A stretch of DNA of 64,000 nucleotides from NCBI RefSeq assembly GCF_009664975.1, contig NZ_WJXB01000001.1, forward strand, positions 744,001-808,000, written 5' to 3'. Source of the DNA: Paenibacillus monticola (lineage in GTDB: Bacteria; Bacillota; Bacilli; Paenibacillales; Paenibacillaceae). This document shows, piece after piece, positions 7,514 through 14,050 of this stretch (positions within the stretch are counted from its first letter, which is position 1; each line of letters begins with the position of its first letter). A program made the translations under genes and the position numbers. A model generated the notes under the pieces. The model searched no databases. It saw only the letters and a list, made by a program, of their open reading frames with translations, and was not told where the DNA came from.

Positions 7514-7720
7514 TCAGGCGGGTAAATCATCTTTATTAAGTCCTTCCGGTTCAAGTACTACAGGCAACACTTCCCCAATGTCCACCAGTGCAGCTATACG
7601 CTTGCTGATACCCTCAAATGTTCCGATTGCTTCTACTTTCCCGCGACGCTCACCAAATCCGCTTGTATGGTCTTTTACAATCCGGACGGACATCCATGGT
7701 TTTAATTCTTCCCATTTCAT
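7514..7720 (-). CDS. Hypothetical protein, last gene of the microprotein operon
   Basis: This 68-residue ORF's ATG overlaps the TGA of the upstream gene (ATGA), with GGGAGGG 11 bases upstream. The N-terminus (KWEELKPWMSVRIVKDHTSGFG) followed by GKVEAIG suggests a small SH3-like beta-barrel. I do not recognise a family. The overlap indicates translational coupling to the 80-residue protein upstream. Confidence 0.55.
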   Translation of the reverse strand: MKWEELKPWMSVRIVKDHTSGFGERRGKVEAIGTFEGISKRIAALVDIGEVLPVVLEPEGLNKDDLPA

Positions 7721-7959
7721 AATTTAGGCGCCCTCCCGGTGAGTCGCAGCGCGTCAATTCGTATCCGCAGCTCATCAAACCAGGTATCATCATTCAGCAG
7801 AATGGCTATGCCAGATAGCTGCTCCAGCTTAACCACATCCCAGCAATATTGTGCATTGACCTGAAGGCACTGCAGCAGCTCCGGGCCGTGTGCGTGTGTG
7901 AGTTTGCCAGCCTTATGCATGTGGAAAAACTCTGCGAGTCTCAGGTGTACAGGCAGCAT
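7717..7959 (-). CDS. Small helical prophage protein (uncharacterised family)
   Basis: The frame is open from 8028, but the coupled ATG at 7959 (TAATG overlap with the 28-residue gene) is the likely start, giving 80 residues. The sequence begins MLPVHLRLAEFF and continues with a Cys/Trp-containing helix (LLQCLQVNAQYCWDVVKLEQLSG cut around its middle). It resembles a short helical protein often found in Bacillus and Paenibacillus prophages. Function unknown. Confidence 0.55.
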   Translation of the reverse strand: MLPVHLRLAEFFHMHKAGKLTHAHGPELLQCLQVNAQYCWDVVKLEQLSGIAILLNDDTWFDELRIRIDALRLTGRAPKL

Positions 7960-8045
7960 TAGCGCCGCCCCCGTGTTTTGAATAGCGCGATCACCGAAAC
8001 AATCAGAGCTGCCCCGATTACAATCCATGTGATTACATTCAGCAT
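7959..8045 (-). CDS. 28-residue single-span membrane microprotein
   Basis: A GGGAGGG ribosome site lies eight bases before the ATG at 8045 on the reverse strand. The product is one hydrophobic helix (residues 3-22, NVITWIVIGAALIVSVIALF) with a basic tail KTRGRR. The stop TAA overlaps the next start (TAATG). Size, topology, a strong ribosome site and exact coupling argue for a real gene. The architecture resembles small membrane toxins and holin-like peptides, but no family match is claimed. Confidence 0.6.
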   Translation of the reverse strand: MLNVITWIVIGAALIVSVIALFKTRGRR

Positions 8046-8112
8046 TTCAAATCCCTCCCGCGTATGCTCGCCAGCTGATTTATTTTAAAAAGAGTTTATG
8101 TTATGATTGGGT

Positions 8113-8142
8113 GGAGAGCAGGGGGTGTGACCCCTACTCTCC
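8113..8142. other. Stem-loop between the two microprotein genes
   Basis: GGAGAGCAGGGG pairs with CCCCTACTCTCC (11 of 12 positions). On the reverse strand it lies just after the 41-residue gene and could attenuate transcription into the 28-residue gene; the nearest T-run is about 20 bases further on. Confidence 0.5.
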
Positions 8143-8148
8143 GGGAAC

Positions 8149-8274
8149 CTATTTACGTTTGCCGCCGTGGCTGCGTTTGGTTCCTTTTTTGTTGTCTTCC
8201 TGAGTTTTCTTTAGTAGCAAGTATGCCGTGTAACACTGGATACTTGCTGTCAGGAGTATCACCCAATCTTTCAT
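8149..8274 (-). CDS. 41-residue membrane microprotein, first gene of the repressed operon
   Basis: Reading leftward from 8274, an ATG follows an AGAGGAGG site and opens 41 codons. The product has one hydrophobic helix (residues 3-21, DWVILLTASIQCYTAYLLL) and a strongly basic tail (KKTQEDNKKGTKRSHGGKRK). It is the first gene after a consensus promoter overlapped by twin operators. The shape resembles type I toxins or small membrane regulators; this is analogy, not homology. Confidence 0.6.
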   Translation of the reverse strand: MKDWVILLTASIQCYTAYLLLKKTQEDNKKGTKRSHGGKRK

Positions 8275-8303
8275 TGTCTTGTTCACCTCCTCTCTACTTC
8301 TTT

Positions 8304-8332
8304 ATTATACAACGAATATAGTTGAATGTCAA
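8304..8332 (-). promoter_or_regulatory. Consensus promoter of the microprotein operon
   Basis: On the reverse strand, TTGACA (8332-8327) and TATAAT (8309-8304) are separated by exactly 17 bases, a full match to the sigma-A consensus. Operator O1 fills most of the spacer and O2 overlaps the -35 edge, so expression is presumably tightly repressed. Confidence 0.85.
8310..8324. promoter_or_regulatory. Operator O1
   Basis: The 15-bp CAACGAATATAGTTG lies in the spacer of the reverse-strand promoter. It differs at one base from the reverse complement of O2, with centres 20 bp apart, about two helical turns. Confidence 0.75.
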
Positions 8333-8344
8333 CGATATTCGTTG
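8330..8344. promoter_or_regulatory. Operator O2
   Basis: The 15-bp near-palindrome CAACGATATTCGTTG overlaps the -35 of the repressor promoter and touches the -35 of the opposing promoter, so one repressor could control both directions. Confidence 0.75.
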
Positions 8345-8370
8345 AACTTAATTATAGTTTATAGTATAGT
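8342..8370 (+). promoter_or_regulatory. Promoter of the XRE repressor gene
   Basis: TTGAAC (8342-8347) and TATAGT (8365-8370) are 17 bases apart, followed by the gene's ribosome site and ATG at 8391. The -35 lies inside O2, implying autoregulation. Confidence 0.8.
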
Positions 8371-8390
8371 AATGGTGAGGTGAAAGGGAC

Positions 8391-8609
8391 ATGCTGAGAC
8401 TGAAAATTCAAGAACTAAGAGAATTAGGCAATCTGAGTGTACGCCAATTGAGTGAAGCCACCGGCATACGTTGGAATACTCTAAGTGATATGGAGAGGAA
8501 CATTGCCAAGCATTGGCCTCCTGAACACTTGGACAAGCTTATGAGTTTTTTTAAGCTGAATGAGATTTCACAACTGATTGAGTATGAAGAAGAGCCGCCT
8601 CAGGAGTAA
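8391..8609 (+). CDS. XRE/Cro-CI family repressor
   Basis: This 72-residue protein is essentially one HTH_3 domain: LKIQELRELGNLSVRQLSEATGI-type helices 1-3, with the recognition turn at GIRWNTLSDMERN and a C-terminal helix DKLMSFFKLNEISQLIEYEEE. No peptidase or dimerisation domain follows, so it resembles the short repressors of small phage and mobile-element switches. It is divergent from the microprotein operon across twin operators. The GAGGTGAAAGGG stretch before the ATG is the ribosome site. Confidence 0.85.
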   Translation: MLRLKIQELRELGNLSVRQLSEATGIRWNTLSDMERNIAKHWPPEHLDKLMSFFKLNEISQLIEYEEEPPQE

Positions 8610-8628
8610 TCCTGGACGGCTCTTCTTA
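8592..8628 (+). terminator. Terminator overlapping the end of the repressor gene
   Basis: AAGAGCCG pairs with CGGCTCTT across a 19-base loop that can pair further (CAGGA/TCCTG). The stem starts within the last codons; the T-run is poor (TTCTTATG). Confidence 0.6.
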
Positions 8629-8770
8629 TGGGGCAAGATGGGGCGAAAATGGGGCATTTATATTCGTACCAATATGATTATGGTTGCTGAATTATAATAG
8701 ATGATATTTTCAAAATCCCTTTTGTAGAGCGGATTTGAATAGATTCTATAGGTGCTTACAAACCCCCGTA

Positions 8771-8816
8771 TCAGCCTTCCAAGCTGATAGCGTGGGTTCG
8801 ATTCCCATCACCCGCT
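8771..8816 (+). other. Prophage attachment site: 3' fragment of tRNA-Gly(TCC)
   Basis: The sequence contains a full anticodon arm (TCAGC-CTTCCAA-GCTGA, anticodon TCC), a T-arm (TGGG-TTCGATT-CCCA) and the 3' acceptor strand CACCCGC, but the 5' half of a tRNA is absent upstream. Phages that integrate at the 3' end of tRNA genes leave the intact gene at one end and such a copy at the other. This marks the right prophage boundary; the intact tRNA and the integrase should lie left of the window. Confidence 0.82.
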
Positions 8817-8837
8817 TATCCTTTATAATGTGTTGAG

Positions 8838-8862
8838 ACCCTTGTGATGCAAGGGTTTTTTC
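8838..8862. terminator. Terminator next to the attachment site
   Basis: ACCCTTG pairs with CAAGGGT, followed by six T. It is probably the native terminator of the tRNA-Gly locus and also faces the reverse-strand PH-like gene. Confidence 0.75.
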
Positions 8863-8867
8863 TTTGT

Positions 8868-9197
8868 TTATTTTTGGAGTGTAGCAACAATGTTAATTCT
8901 ATATTTTTCTAGAATATGCTCTCTGTCGAACAGCTTAAACTTATATTCCTGATTAGAATGTAAAGTTATTTTTAATCCATCGGGCACATAACGAAAAGAG
9001 TTGAAGGTCTCAACATTTTTAATTTCATTATTCAGGACTTCAATATAGTCCCCTTTCTTGTTGCGAAGCCATTTAGGTGCAAAAATAGTGCGTTGATTGG
9101 TCACATGCAAGTCGCCGAAAACCCGATAACTCATGCTTAAATAATAGGTTGCCTGCCTTTTGGTCAGCAAAATTTCATTATTATTTAACTGTAACAA
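8868..9197 (-). CDS. PH/GRAM-like domain protein
   Basis: The frame opens at an ATG at 9215, but the ribosome site GGAGGGG lies inside that stretch, so I place the start at the TTG at 9197 (109 residues). The pattern NNNEILLTKRQATYYLS..., GDLHVTNQRTIFAP and later YIEVLNNEIKNVETF is that of the GRAM/bacterial PH fold, in which a newly folded 'vTnqRlif' strand is typical. Function unknown; such proteins are soluble cytoplasmic or membrane-peripheral. It is transcribed away from the adjacent dipeptidase terminator. Confidence 0.6.
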   Translation of the reverse strand: MLQLNNNEILLTKRQATYYLSMSYRVFGDLHVTNQRTIFAPKWLRNKKGDYIEVLNNEIKNVETFNSFRYVPDGLKITLHSNQEYKFKLFDREHILEKYRINIVATLQK

Positions 9198-9229
9198 GTG
9201 ATGTCCCCCCTCCATGATTTTCGAAAATA

Positions 9230-9265
9230 AGCCAGGCTGCCCAGAAATACTGGGATGCCTGGCTA
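9230..9265 (-). terminator. Terminator of the M20 dipeptidase gene
   Basis: AGCCAGGC pairs with GCCTGGCT, with an inner CCCAG/CTGGG stem; read on the reverse strand it is followed by TATTTTC. Confidence 0.75.
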
Positions 9266-9296
9266 TTATTGTACAACCTAATTCTACGAAAGCTTC

Positions 9297-10652
9297 CTAC
9301 ACGGTTTTTAGAAACTCAACAATGGTAAGTAATCCCTTATCGAAATTCTCCAGGTTGAAGTGTTCATCCGGGGCATGCAGGTTCTCGTCATTAAGGCCAA
9401 AGCCCATCAGAACAACCGGTGCTTTCAGAACGCGGGAAAAGCTTTCCATAATCGGAATGGAGCCACCGTCTTTAGTGAAGAGGGCACGAGAGCCATATAC
9501 TTTACCGTAAGCATCAGCCGCAGTCTGTAAAATTGGATTCGACGGGTCAATGTTGAAGGCGCGTGCTTTCTCCATCTGTTTAACATGCAGTTGTACTCCG
9601 GCTTGAACATTAGCTTTCAGATGAGCTTCGATAACATCAAGAGTATGCTGTGGGTCTTGATCTCCAACCAAACGGCAGGTAATCTTAGCGTGTGCTTCCT
9701 TCGGGATAACAGTCTTGCTGCCTTCACCTTGGAATCCGCCATATACACCATTTAGCTCCAGTGTTGGACGTGCACCAACGCGTTCTACGAAGGAATAGCC
9801 TTCTTCTCCGTATAAAGCACCAAGTCCCAAGCTCTTACGAATATTCTCTTCATTTACGCCTTGCTTCAAAAATTCTTCGCGCAGCAGTGGAGACAGTTCA
9901 GGTACACCCTCATAGAAGCCTTCTACCGCTACACGGCCCTTGTCGTCATGTAAGGAAGCTAACAGAGAAACAAGTGCATGCAGTGCATTCGGAACTCCAC
10001 CGCCGTAAGATCCGGAGTGAAGGTCAGTTAAAGCGGTATTTATGCTTACTTCAAGGGAACATAGTCCGCGCAGACCGGTACAGATGGCCGGGCGGCCGCG
10101 CTCCAGCAGAGAAGTATCCGAGACAAGTACTGCATCTGCAGCCAGTTGCTCCTTGTGAGCTTCCAGGAATGGGGGCAGATTCACACTGCCGATCTCTTCC
10201 TCGCCTTCAATACATAGCTTGATGTTGACCGGGAGTGTGCCTTCCTGTTTCAGAATCGCTTCGATAGCCTTGATATGCAGGAATACCTGTCCCTTATCAT
10301 CTGTTGCTCCACGCGCGTAGAGCTTGCCATCACGTATTTCTGGTTCGAAGGGTGGAGTCGTCCACAGATTCAATGGGTCAACTGGCTGTACATCATAGTG
10401 GCCATAGACTAGAATGGTCGGTTTTCCTGGAGCATGAAGATAATCGGCATATATTACGGGATGTCCCGCTGTCGGATAAAGTTCAATGTTCTCCAGACCG
10501 GCACGCTTCAGAGTGTCCAGCAGCCAATGCGCTGCTCCTTGGATATCATCCTTGTGAGCGGACAAGGCAGAAATACTGGGAATAGTGAGCCATTGTTTCA
10601 GTTCCTCTAATTGTGCTTCCCGTTGCTCCTGAAAATAAGTTTCATATGACAT
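9297..10652 (-). CDS. M20-family dipeptidase
   Basis: I use the ATG at 10652 (MSYETYFQEQ), after AAGGAGG; the frame extends upstream to 10697. The 451-residue product is a cytosolic metallopeptidase of the M20/CNDP-like dipeptidase group. Visible metal-site elements are GHYDVQP (H85, D87), ARGATDDKGQ (D118 region), IEGEEEIGS (150s) and the C-terminal NLHAPDEHF. The dimerisation lid domain contains LTDLHSGSYGG. It would hydrolyse dipeptides or related amides with two bound zinc ions; the exact substrate cannot be told from sequence. Confidence 0.88.
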   Translation of the reverse strand: MSYETYFQEQREAQLEELKQWLTIPSISALSAHKDDIQGAAHWLLDTLKRAGLENIELYPTAGHPVIYADYLHAPGKPTILVYGHYDVQPVDPLNLWTTPPFEPEIRDGKLYARGATDDKGQVFLHIKAIEAILKQEGTLPVNIKLCIEGEEEIGSVNLPPFLEAHKEQLAADAVLVSDTSLLERGRPAICTGLRGLCSLEVSINTALTDLHSGSYGGGVPNALHALVSLLASLHDDKGRVAVEGFYEGVPELSPLLREEFLKQGVNEENIRKSLGLGALYGEEGYSFVERVGARPTLELNGVYGGFQGEGSKTVIPKEAHAKITCRLVGDQDPQHTLDVIEAHLKANVQAGVQLHVKQMEKARAFNIDPSNPILQTAADAYGKVYGSRALFTKDGGSIPIMESFSRVLKAPVVLMGFGLNDENLHAPDEHFNLENFDKGLLTIVEFLKTV

Positions 10653-10757
10653 AGTGAGTATGTACCTCCTTGGAGTTTTGCTAAAGCAATTTAGCAATCT
10701 ATACGCACCATTATACTGGAGAACTCACTATGGATCAAAATGATTAGCGAAGGAGCT

Positions 10758-11438
10758 TTACCACACGATTGTTTGCGGTGTTACTCCGGCTGGAAAGGTA
10801 CCCTCAAGTGTACTCTTGCTCAAGTACATGTCATACCAAACATCAGCAATGAGTCCCGGATCTGTCGAGGTACCTGGTTTGATGAATACTCCCAGGGCCA
10901 GATGGCCGATATAGATGCCTTTTGGAGCTAGATCGCTATGCAGGTTGTGGGCATAGTTTCTTAATCCGCTGAGTGCAATACCAATATTGCCCATCATGGG
11001 TATGGGATAAATGGAGGAAAGGCCGGTTGTGAATAAAATAGCTCCACTATTCTGTTCCAACATCTCTGGTAATACTTGCTCGACGCTTCTGATAGCCGCT
11101 ACAACCAGACCTTGAAAAGCGTCCAGGGCATGCTCTTCAGTGACTTGTGAGGCGGGAGTGGGCGGGTAATTCCCACTGGTCGGGCTGAATTCAAGCACAT
11201 CGATAAAGCCATATTTCTCTTTAATCGCATGAAAGGCAGCAACCACTGCTTCTTTATTGTACAAGTCGGCTGGAAAGGCAGCGGCTTCAATATTCAGACC
11301 CTGTAGCTCCTCCACCAGAATATTTAATTTCTCTGCATTACGGGAGATTAAAGCGACCTGAAAGCCGTTCGCACCAAATTTTTTGGCGATGGAGAGTCCT
11401 AGACCTGGGCCAGCCCCTACAATTACAAGAGTTTTCAT
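10758..11438 (-). CDS. SDR-family protein lacking the usual catalytic motif
   Basis: This 226-residue Rossmann-fold protein has the cofactor loop GAGPGLG (8-14), then ALISRN at strand 2 and FPADLYN where SDRs carry the D-x-x-D region. After the TTGLSS serine strand, the expected YxxxK is replaced by GIALSGLRNY, so the classical Tyr-Lys pair is missing. It may be an atypical reductase or a regulatory NAD(P)-binding protein. It is divergent from an HxlR regulator, the common arrangement for redox-responsive reductases. Confidence 0.75.
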   Translation of the reverse strand: MKTLVIVGAGPGLGLSIAKKFGANGFQVALISRNAEKLNILVEELQGLNIEAAAFPADLYNKEAVVAAFHAIKEKYGFIDVLEFSPTSGNYPPTPASQVTEEHALDAFQGLVVAAIRSVEQVLPEMLEQNSGAILFTTGLSSIYPIPMMGNIGIALSGLRNYAHNLHSDLAPKGIYIGHLALGVFIKPGTSTDPGLIADVWYDMYLSKSTLEGTFPAGVTPQTIVW

Positions 11439-11554
11439 TATTTATCAGTTCCCTTCAGGTTGTTGATTACGATCAGTAACCATGATAGACTACAGTGAAC
11501 TAAAGCAGCAAGAAGGCACTATTACATGCTCAAGTTACTTGGAGGTAACCTCAT

Positions 11555-11956
11555 TTGGACAAAACTTTAGAACAATCGTACGGGCAGCTGTCAATTCTTG
11601 AGGATTGTACAATCACCCGCCAGATTCTGGATAGGGTTGGGGATAAGTGGAGCGTGCTTATTATTGTGAATCTGGGTGTGAAGAGTTTACGCTTTAAGGA
11701 GCTGCAACGCCGTTCGGGTGGTATTTCACAACGTATGCTGACCCAGACCCTTCGCCATTTGGAGCGGGACGGGTTAGTCTGGCGTAAAGCGACACCGACA
11801 GTGCCATTAACCGTCGAATATGGCCTCACAGCACTCGGGGAATCTCTGCTTCATCCGCTACAGGCGCTGGTTGAGTGGGTTAACGGAAATCGAGCAGCAA
11901 TCGCTGAAGCGCGTACCGGCTATGATAGTAAGCATGAACCGGTAGGAACGGAATAA
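11555..11956 (+). CDS. HxlR-family winged-helix regulator
   Basis: This 133-residue protein starts at TTG after GGAGGT. It shows the HxlR pattern: an N-terminal Cys (EDCTITRQILDRVGDKWSVLI), helix-turn-helix around FKELQRRSGGISQRMLTQTLRHLE, and a wing with VPLTVEYGLTALGESL. HxlR proteins sense electrophiles or aldehydes, often through that Cys, and usually control an adjacent divergent gene; here that is the SDR gene. Confidence 0.9.
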   Translation: MDKTLEQSYGQLSILEDCTITRQILDRVGDKWSVLIIVNLGVKSLRFKELQRRSGGISQRMLTQTLRHLERDGLVWRKATPTVPLTVEYGLTALGESLLHPLQALVEWVNGNRAAIAEARTGYDSKHEPVGTE

Positions 11957-12002
11957 AGGGCAGCAGCATAGAACATTTTACAAGGATAAGGATGAGATCA
12001 AA

Positions 12003-12956
12003 TTGCTTACTGAAGTTATAAAACCCGCATTTATATATACCTACGCCTGTTCGGCGGATGAAGTATCTTTATGTCAGATGGAGCTGCGTTGTCTGTTTGG
12101 TCAGGAGGTCTCGTCTTCCATTTTTATTAGTGAGCAAGAGATAGATGTCAGCCGCAGCCCCTTTATCAAGGAACGGATTGACGTGTGGTATACAGGAGAT
12201 AACCTGTCCGAGATTTATACGCAAGTGGAGCAGGTGGAAGTGAACGGCATGACGTTCAAGGCTATTTTTGTGAAGACAAATGACCTGAGCCCTGCAGATA
12301 AAATAGAATATGATGAGCGCAGAGTGATTGAGCGGGAAATTGGCCTGCATATCGAAGGGGCTGCTGATGTGAACCATCCGCAGCTTGTCTATGGTATTGT
12401 AACGCTGGGTGGCCGTTGGTACTTCGGAGCTTATCACAAGAATAAGGCGACCTGGTTCAGACATATGAAAAAACCGCGCAGCTACTCCATCGCACTTAGT
12501 ACACGTGTTGCGCGGGCTGCCGCCAATATTGCCATTCCCCGGGCAATGGGTATTCGGGCTATTGATCCCTGCTGCGGAATTGGGACAGTGATGGTAGAAG
12601 CGCTTTCGATGGAGATGGATATAGTGGGTCGTGATATCAATCCACAGATTGCCGCCGGGGCGCGGACGAATATCGAGCATTTTGGGTTCACAGCCGAGGT
12701 AACGCTTGGTGATATTGCCGACATCACGGAGCATTATGACGCAGCAATTGTGGATATGCCCTATAATTTATACTCCCGAATTACACCTGAGGAGCAGCTC
12801 TCTATTCTAGTTAATGCCCGCCGGATTACGGATCGGATTGTAATTGTGGCGATTGAAGCTATAGATGAGATGATTGCAGAAGCGGGATTTACGATTATTG
12901 ACCGCTGTGTGGCCAAGAAAGGCTTATTCTCACGTCATTTAATGCTTTGCCAGTAG
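12003..12956 (+). CDS. THUMP/Trm11-like RNA methyltransferase
   Basis: This 317-residue protein starts at TTG behind AAGGATGAG. The C-terminal half is a Rossmann methyltransferase: motif I DPCCGIGT (188-195), acidic strand 2 GRDINPQ (209-215), and motif IV DMPYN (251-255), the D/N-P-P-Y-type motif of amino-group methyltransferases. The N-terminal region, before the PRSYSIALSTRVARAAAN segment, resembles that of Trm11/TrmG10-type tRNA guanine-N2 methyltransferases and UPF0020. It probably modifies tRNA or rRNA; the exact target is uncertain. Confidence 0.75.
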   Translation: MLTEVIKPAFIYTYACSADEVSLCQMELRCLFGQEVSSSIFISEQEIDVSRSPFIKERIDVWYTGDNLSEIYTQVEQVEVNGMTFKAIFVKTNDLSPADKIEYDERRVIEREIGLHIEGAADVNHPQLVYGIVTLGGRWYFGAYHKNKATWFRHMKKPRSYSIALSTRVARAAANIAIPRAMGIRAIDPCCGIGTVMVEALSMEMDIVGRDINPQIAAGARTNIEHFGFTAEVTLGDIADITEHYDAAIVDMPYNLYSRITPEEQLSILVNARRITDRIVIVAIEAIDEMIAEAGFTIIDRCVAKKGLFSRHLMLCQ

Positions 12957-12987
12957 ACCTTAGGATATTTAATAGAGGGGTGCAGTT

Positions 12988-13605
12988 ATGGAGCAGAAAT
13001 GGTTATCTTGGGCCAAAGAGATTCAGGCGATTGCGCAGACTGGGCTTGCCTATGCCAAGGATGTATATGATATAGAGCGTTACCAGGCTTTGCGCGAGCT
13101 GAGTGTGGATATCCTGGCGAATTATACGTTTGAAAGCAAGGAGAAAATCAGACTAGCTTTTGCAGGTGAAGAGGGTTATGCCACTCCTAAGGTAGACGTT
13201 CGCGGAGTTGTTTTTCAGGGTGACAAGATTCTGTTGGTACGTGAGAAATTAGATGGAAAATGGGCGCTCCCGGGTGGCTGGGGGGATATCGGGCTTTCGC
13301 CGAGTGAGGTGGTCGTAAAGGAAATTACCGAGGAATCCGGGTTTCAGACGGAGGCTATTCGCCTGCTCGCCTTGCTAGATAAGAAATTCCATAATCATCC
13401 TCCAGAGCCCTATCATATCTACAAGCTCTTCATTCTATGCCGGATTGTGGGTGGAGCGGCTATGGAAGGTGTGGAGACGAGCGCAGTTTCTTTTTTTGCA
13501 GAGGATGAACTGCCTGAGCTTTCGGAGGAGCGAAACACGAAGGAGCAATTACTTACAATGTTTCACTATTTACACAATCCTGATAAATCGGTTATATTGG
13601 ACTAG
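12988..13605 (+). CDS. Nudix hydrolase with N-terminal NUDIX_N_2-type domain
   Basis: This 205-residue protein follows the methyltransferase by 31 bases. Residues 1-60 form a helical N-terminal domain seen in Firmicute Nudix proteins. The Nudix box spans about 96-118 (GGWGDIGLSPSEVVVKEITE, then ESGF); the first acidic position is Asp rather than Glu and the REUXEE Arg is Lys, both conservative. Family members hydrolyse nucleoside diphosphates linked to another group, commonly ADP-ribose. Cytosolic. Confidence 0.85.
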   Translation: MEQKWLSWAKEIQAIAQTGLAYAKDVYDIERYQALRELSVDILANYTFESKEKIRLAFAGEEGYATPKVDVRGVVFQGDKILLVREKLDGKWALPGGWGDIGLSPSEVVVKEITEESGFQTEAIRLLALLDKKFHNHPPEPYHIYKLFILCRIVGGAAMEGVETSAVSFFAEDELPELSEERNTKEQLLTMFHYLHNPDKSVILD

Positions 13606-13807
13606 AGATAGTACATATAATATATGACTTCTCTAAGTGAATTGTTTCTATTGATACAGAATATGGTTAAATAGTAAAACGAAAGCACTTACATCAATAA
13701 CCGCTGAGCCTTTATATCTAAAAAAATATTAATTTCTATTTTTTTTGGGTCAGGCGGTCTACATTTTTTCCTCTAAAGTGTCGATACATATTTTAGGAGG
13801 GGATCGC

Positions 13808-13960
13808 ATGGAACAAGAAGAGTTGAGACTTCCATTACAAAAGGAAGGTGTAGTGCGTCCTGCAGAGGGCAATATTGCCACTGGGCTGGTATGGGGCATC
13901 TTAATCAGCATTCCCTTATGGATCTCGTTAATAGGTTGGGTTATGGGTATTTGGCGCTAA
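13808..13960 (+). CDS. Small membrane protein, 50 residues
   Basis: An ATG at 13808 follows AGGAGGGG at seven bases. The product has a polar N-terminus and one hydrophobic span (about 27-48, LVWGILISIPLWISLIGWVMGIW). It stands alone with a terminator after it. No family recognised. The 200 bases upstream hold no other gene. Confidence 0.6.
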   Translation: MEQEELRLPLQKEGVVRPAEGNIATGLVWGILISIPLWISLIGWVMGIWR

Positions 13961-14002
13961 ACTACCGAATAATACTATAAATTATGAACAGAATTATAAA
14001 AT

Positions 14003-14037
14003 AAAGCTGCCTCTTCGTATAGAAGAAGCAGCTTTTG
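14003..14037. terminator. Bidirectional terminator between the small membrane protein and the ABC-F gene
   Basis: AAAGCTGC pairs with GCAGCTTT, extended by CTCTTC/GAAGAA pairing; T-rich on both strands. Confidence 0.75.
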
Positions 14038-14050
14038 CGTTATTTCACCT

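Noticed and set aside
8103..8321. Plus-strand 72-codon ORF opposite the microprotein gene
   Set aside because: It has no ribosome site and runs antisense to a reverse-strand gene that has one.
12069..12734. 221-codon reverse ORF inside the methyltransferase gene
   Set aside because: It is a shadow of the clearly conserved plus-strand methyltransferase and has no recognisable domain.
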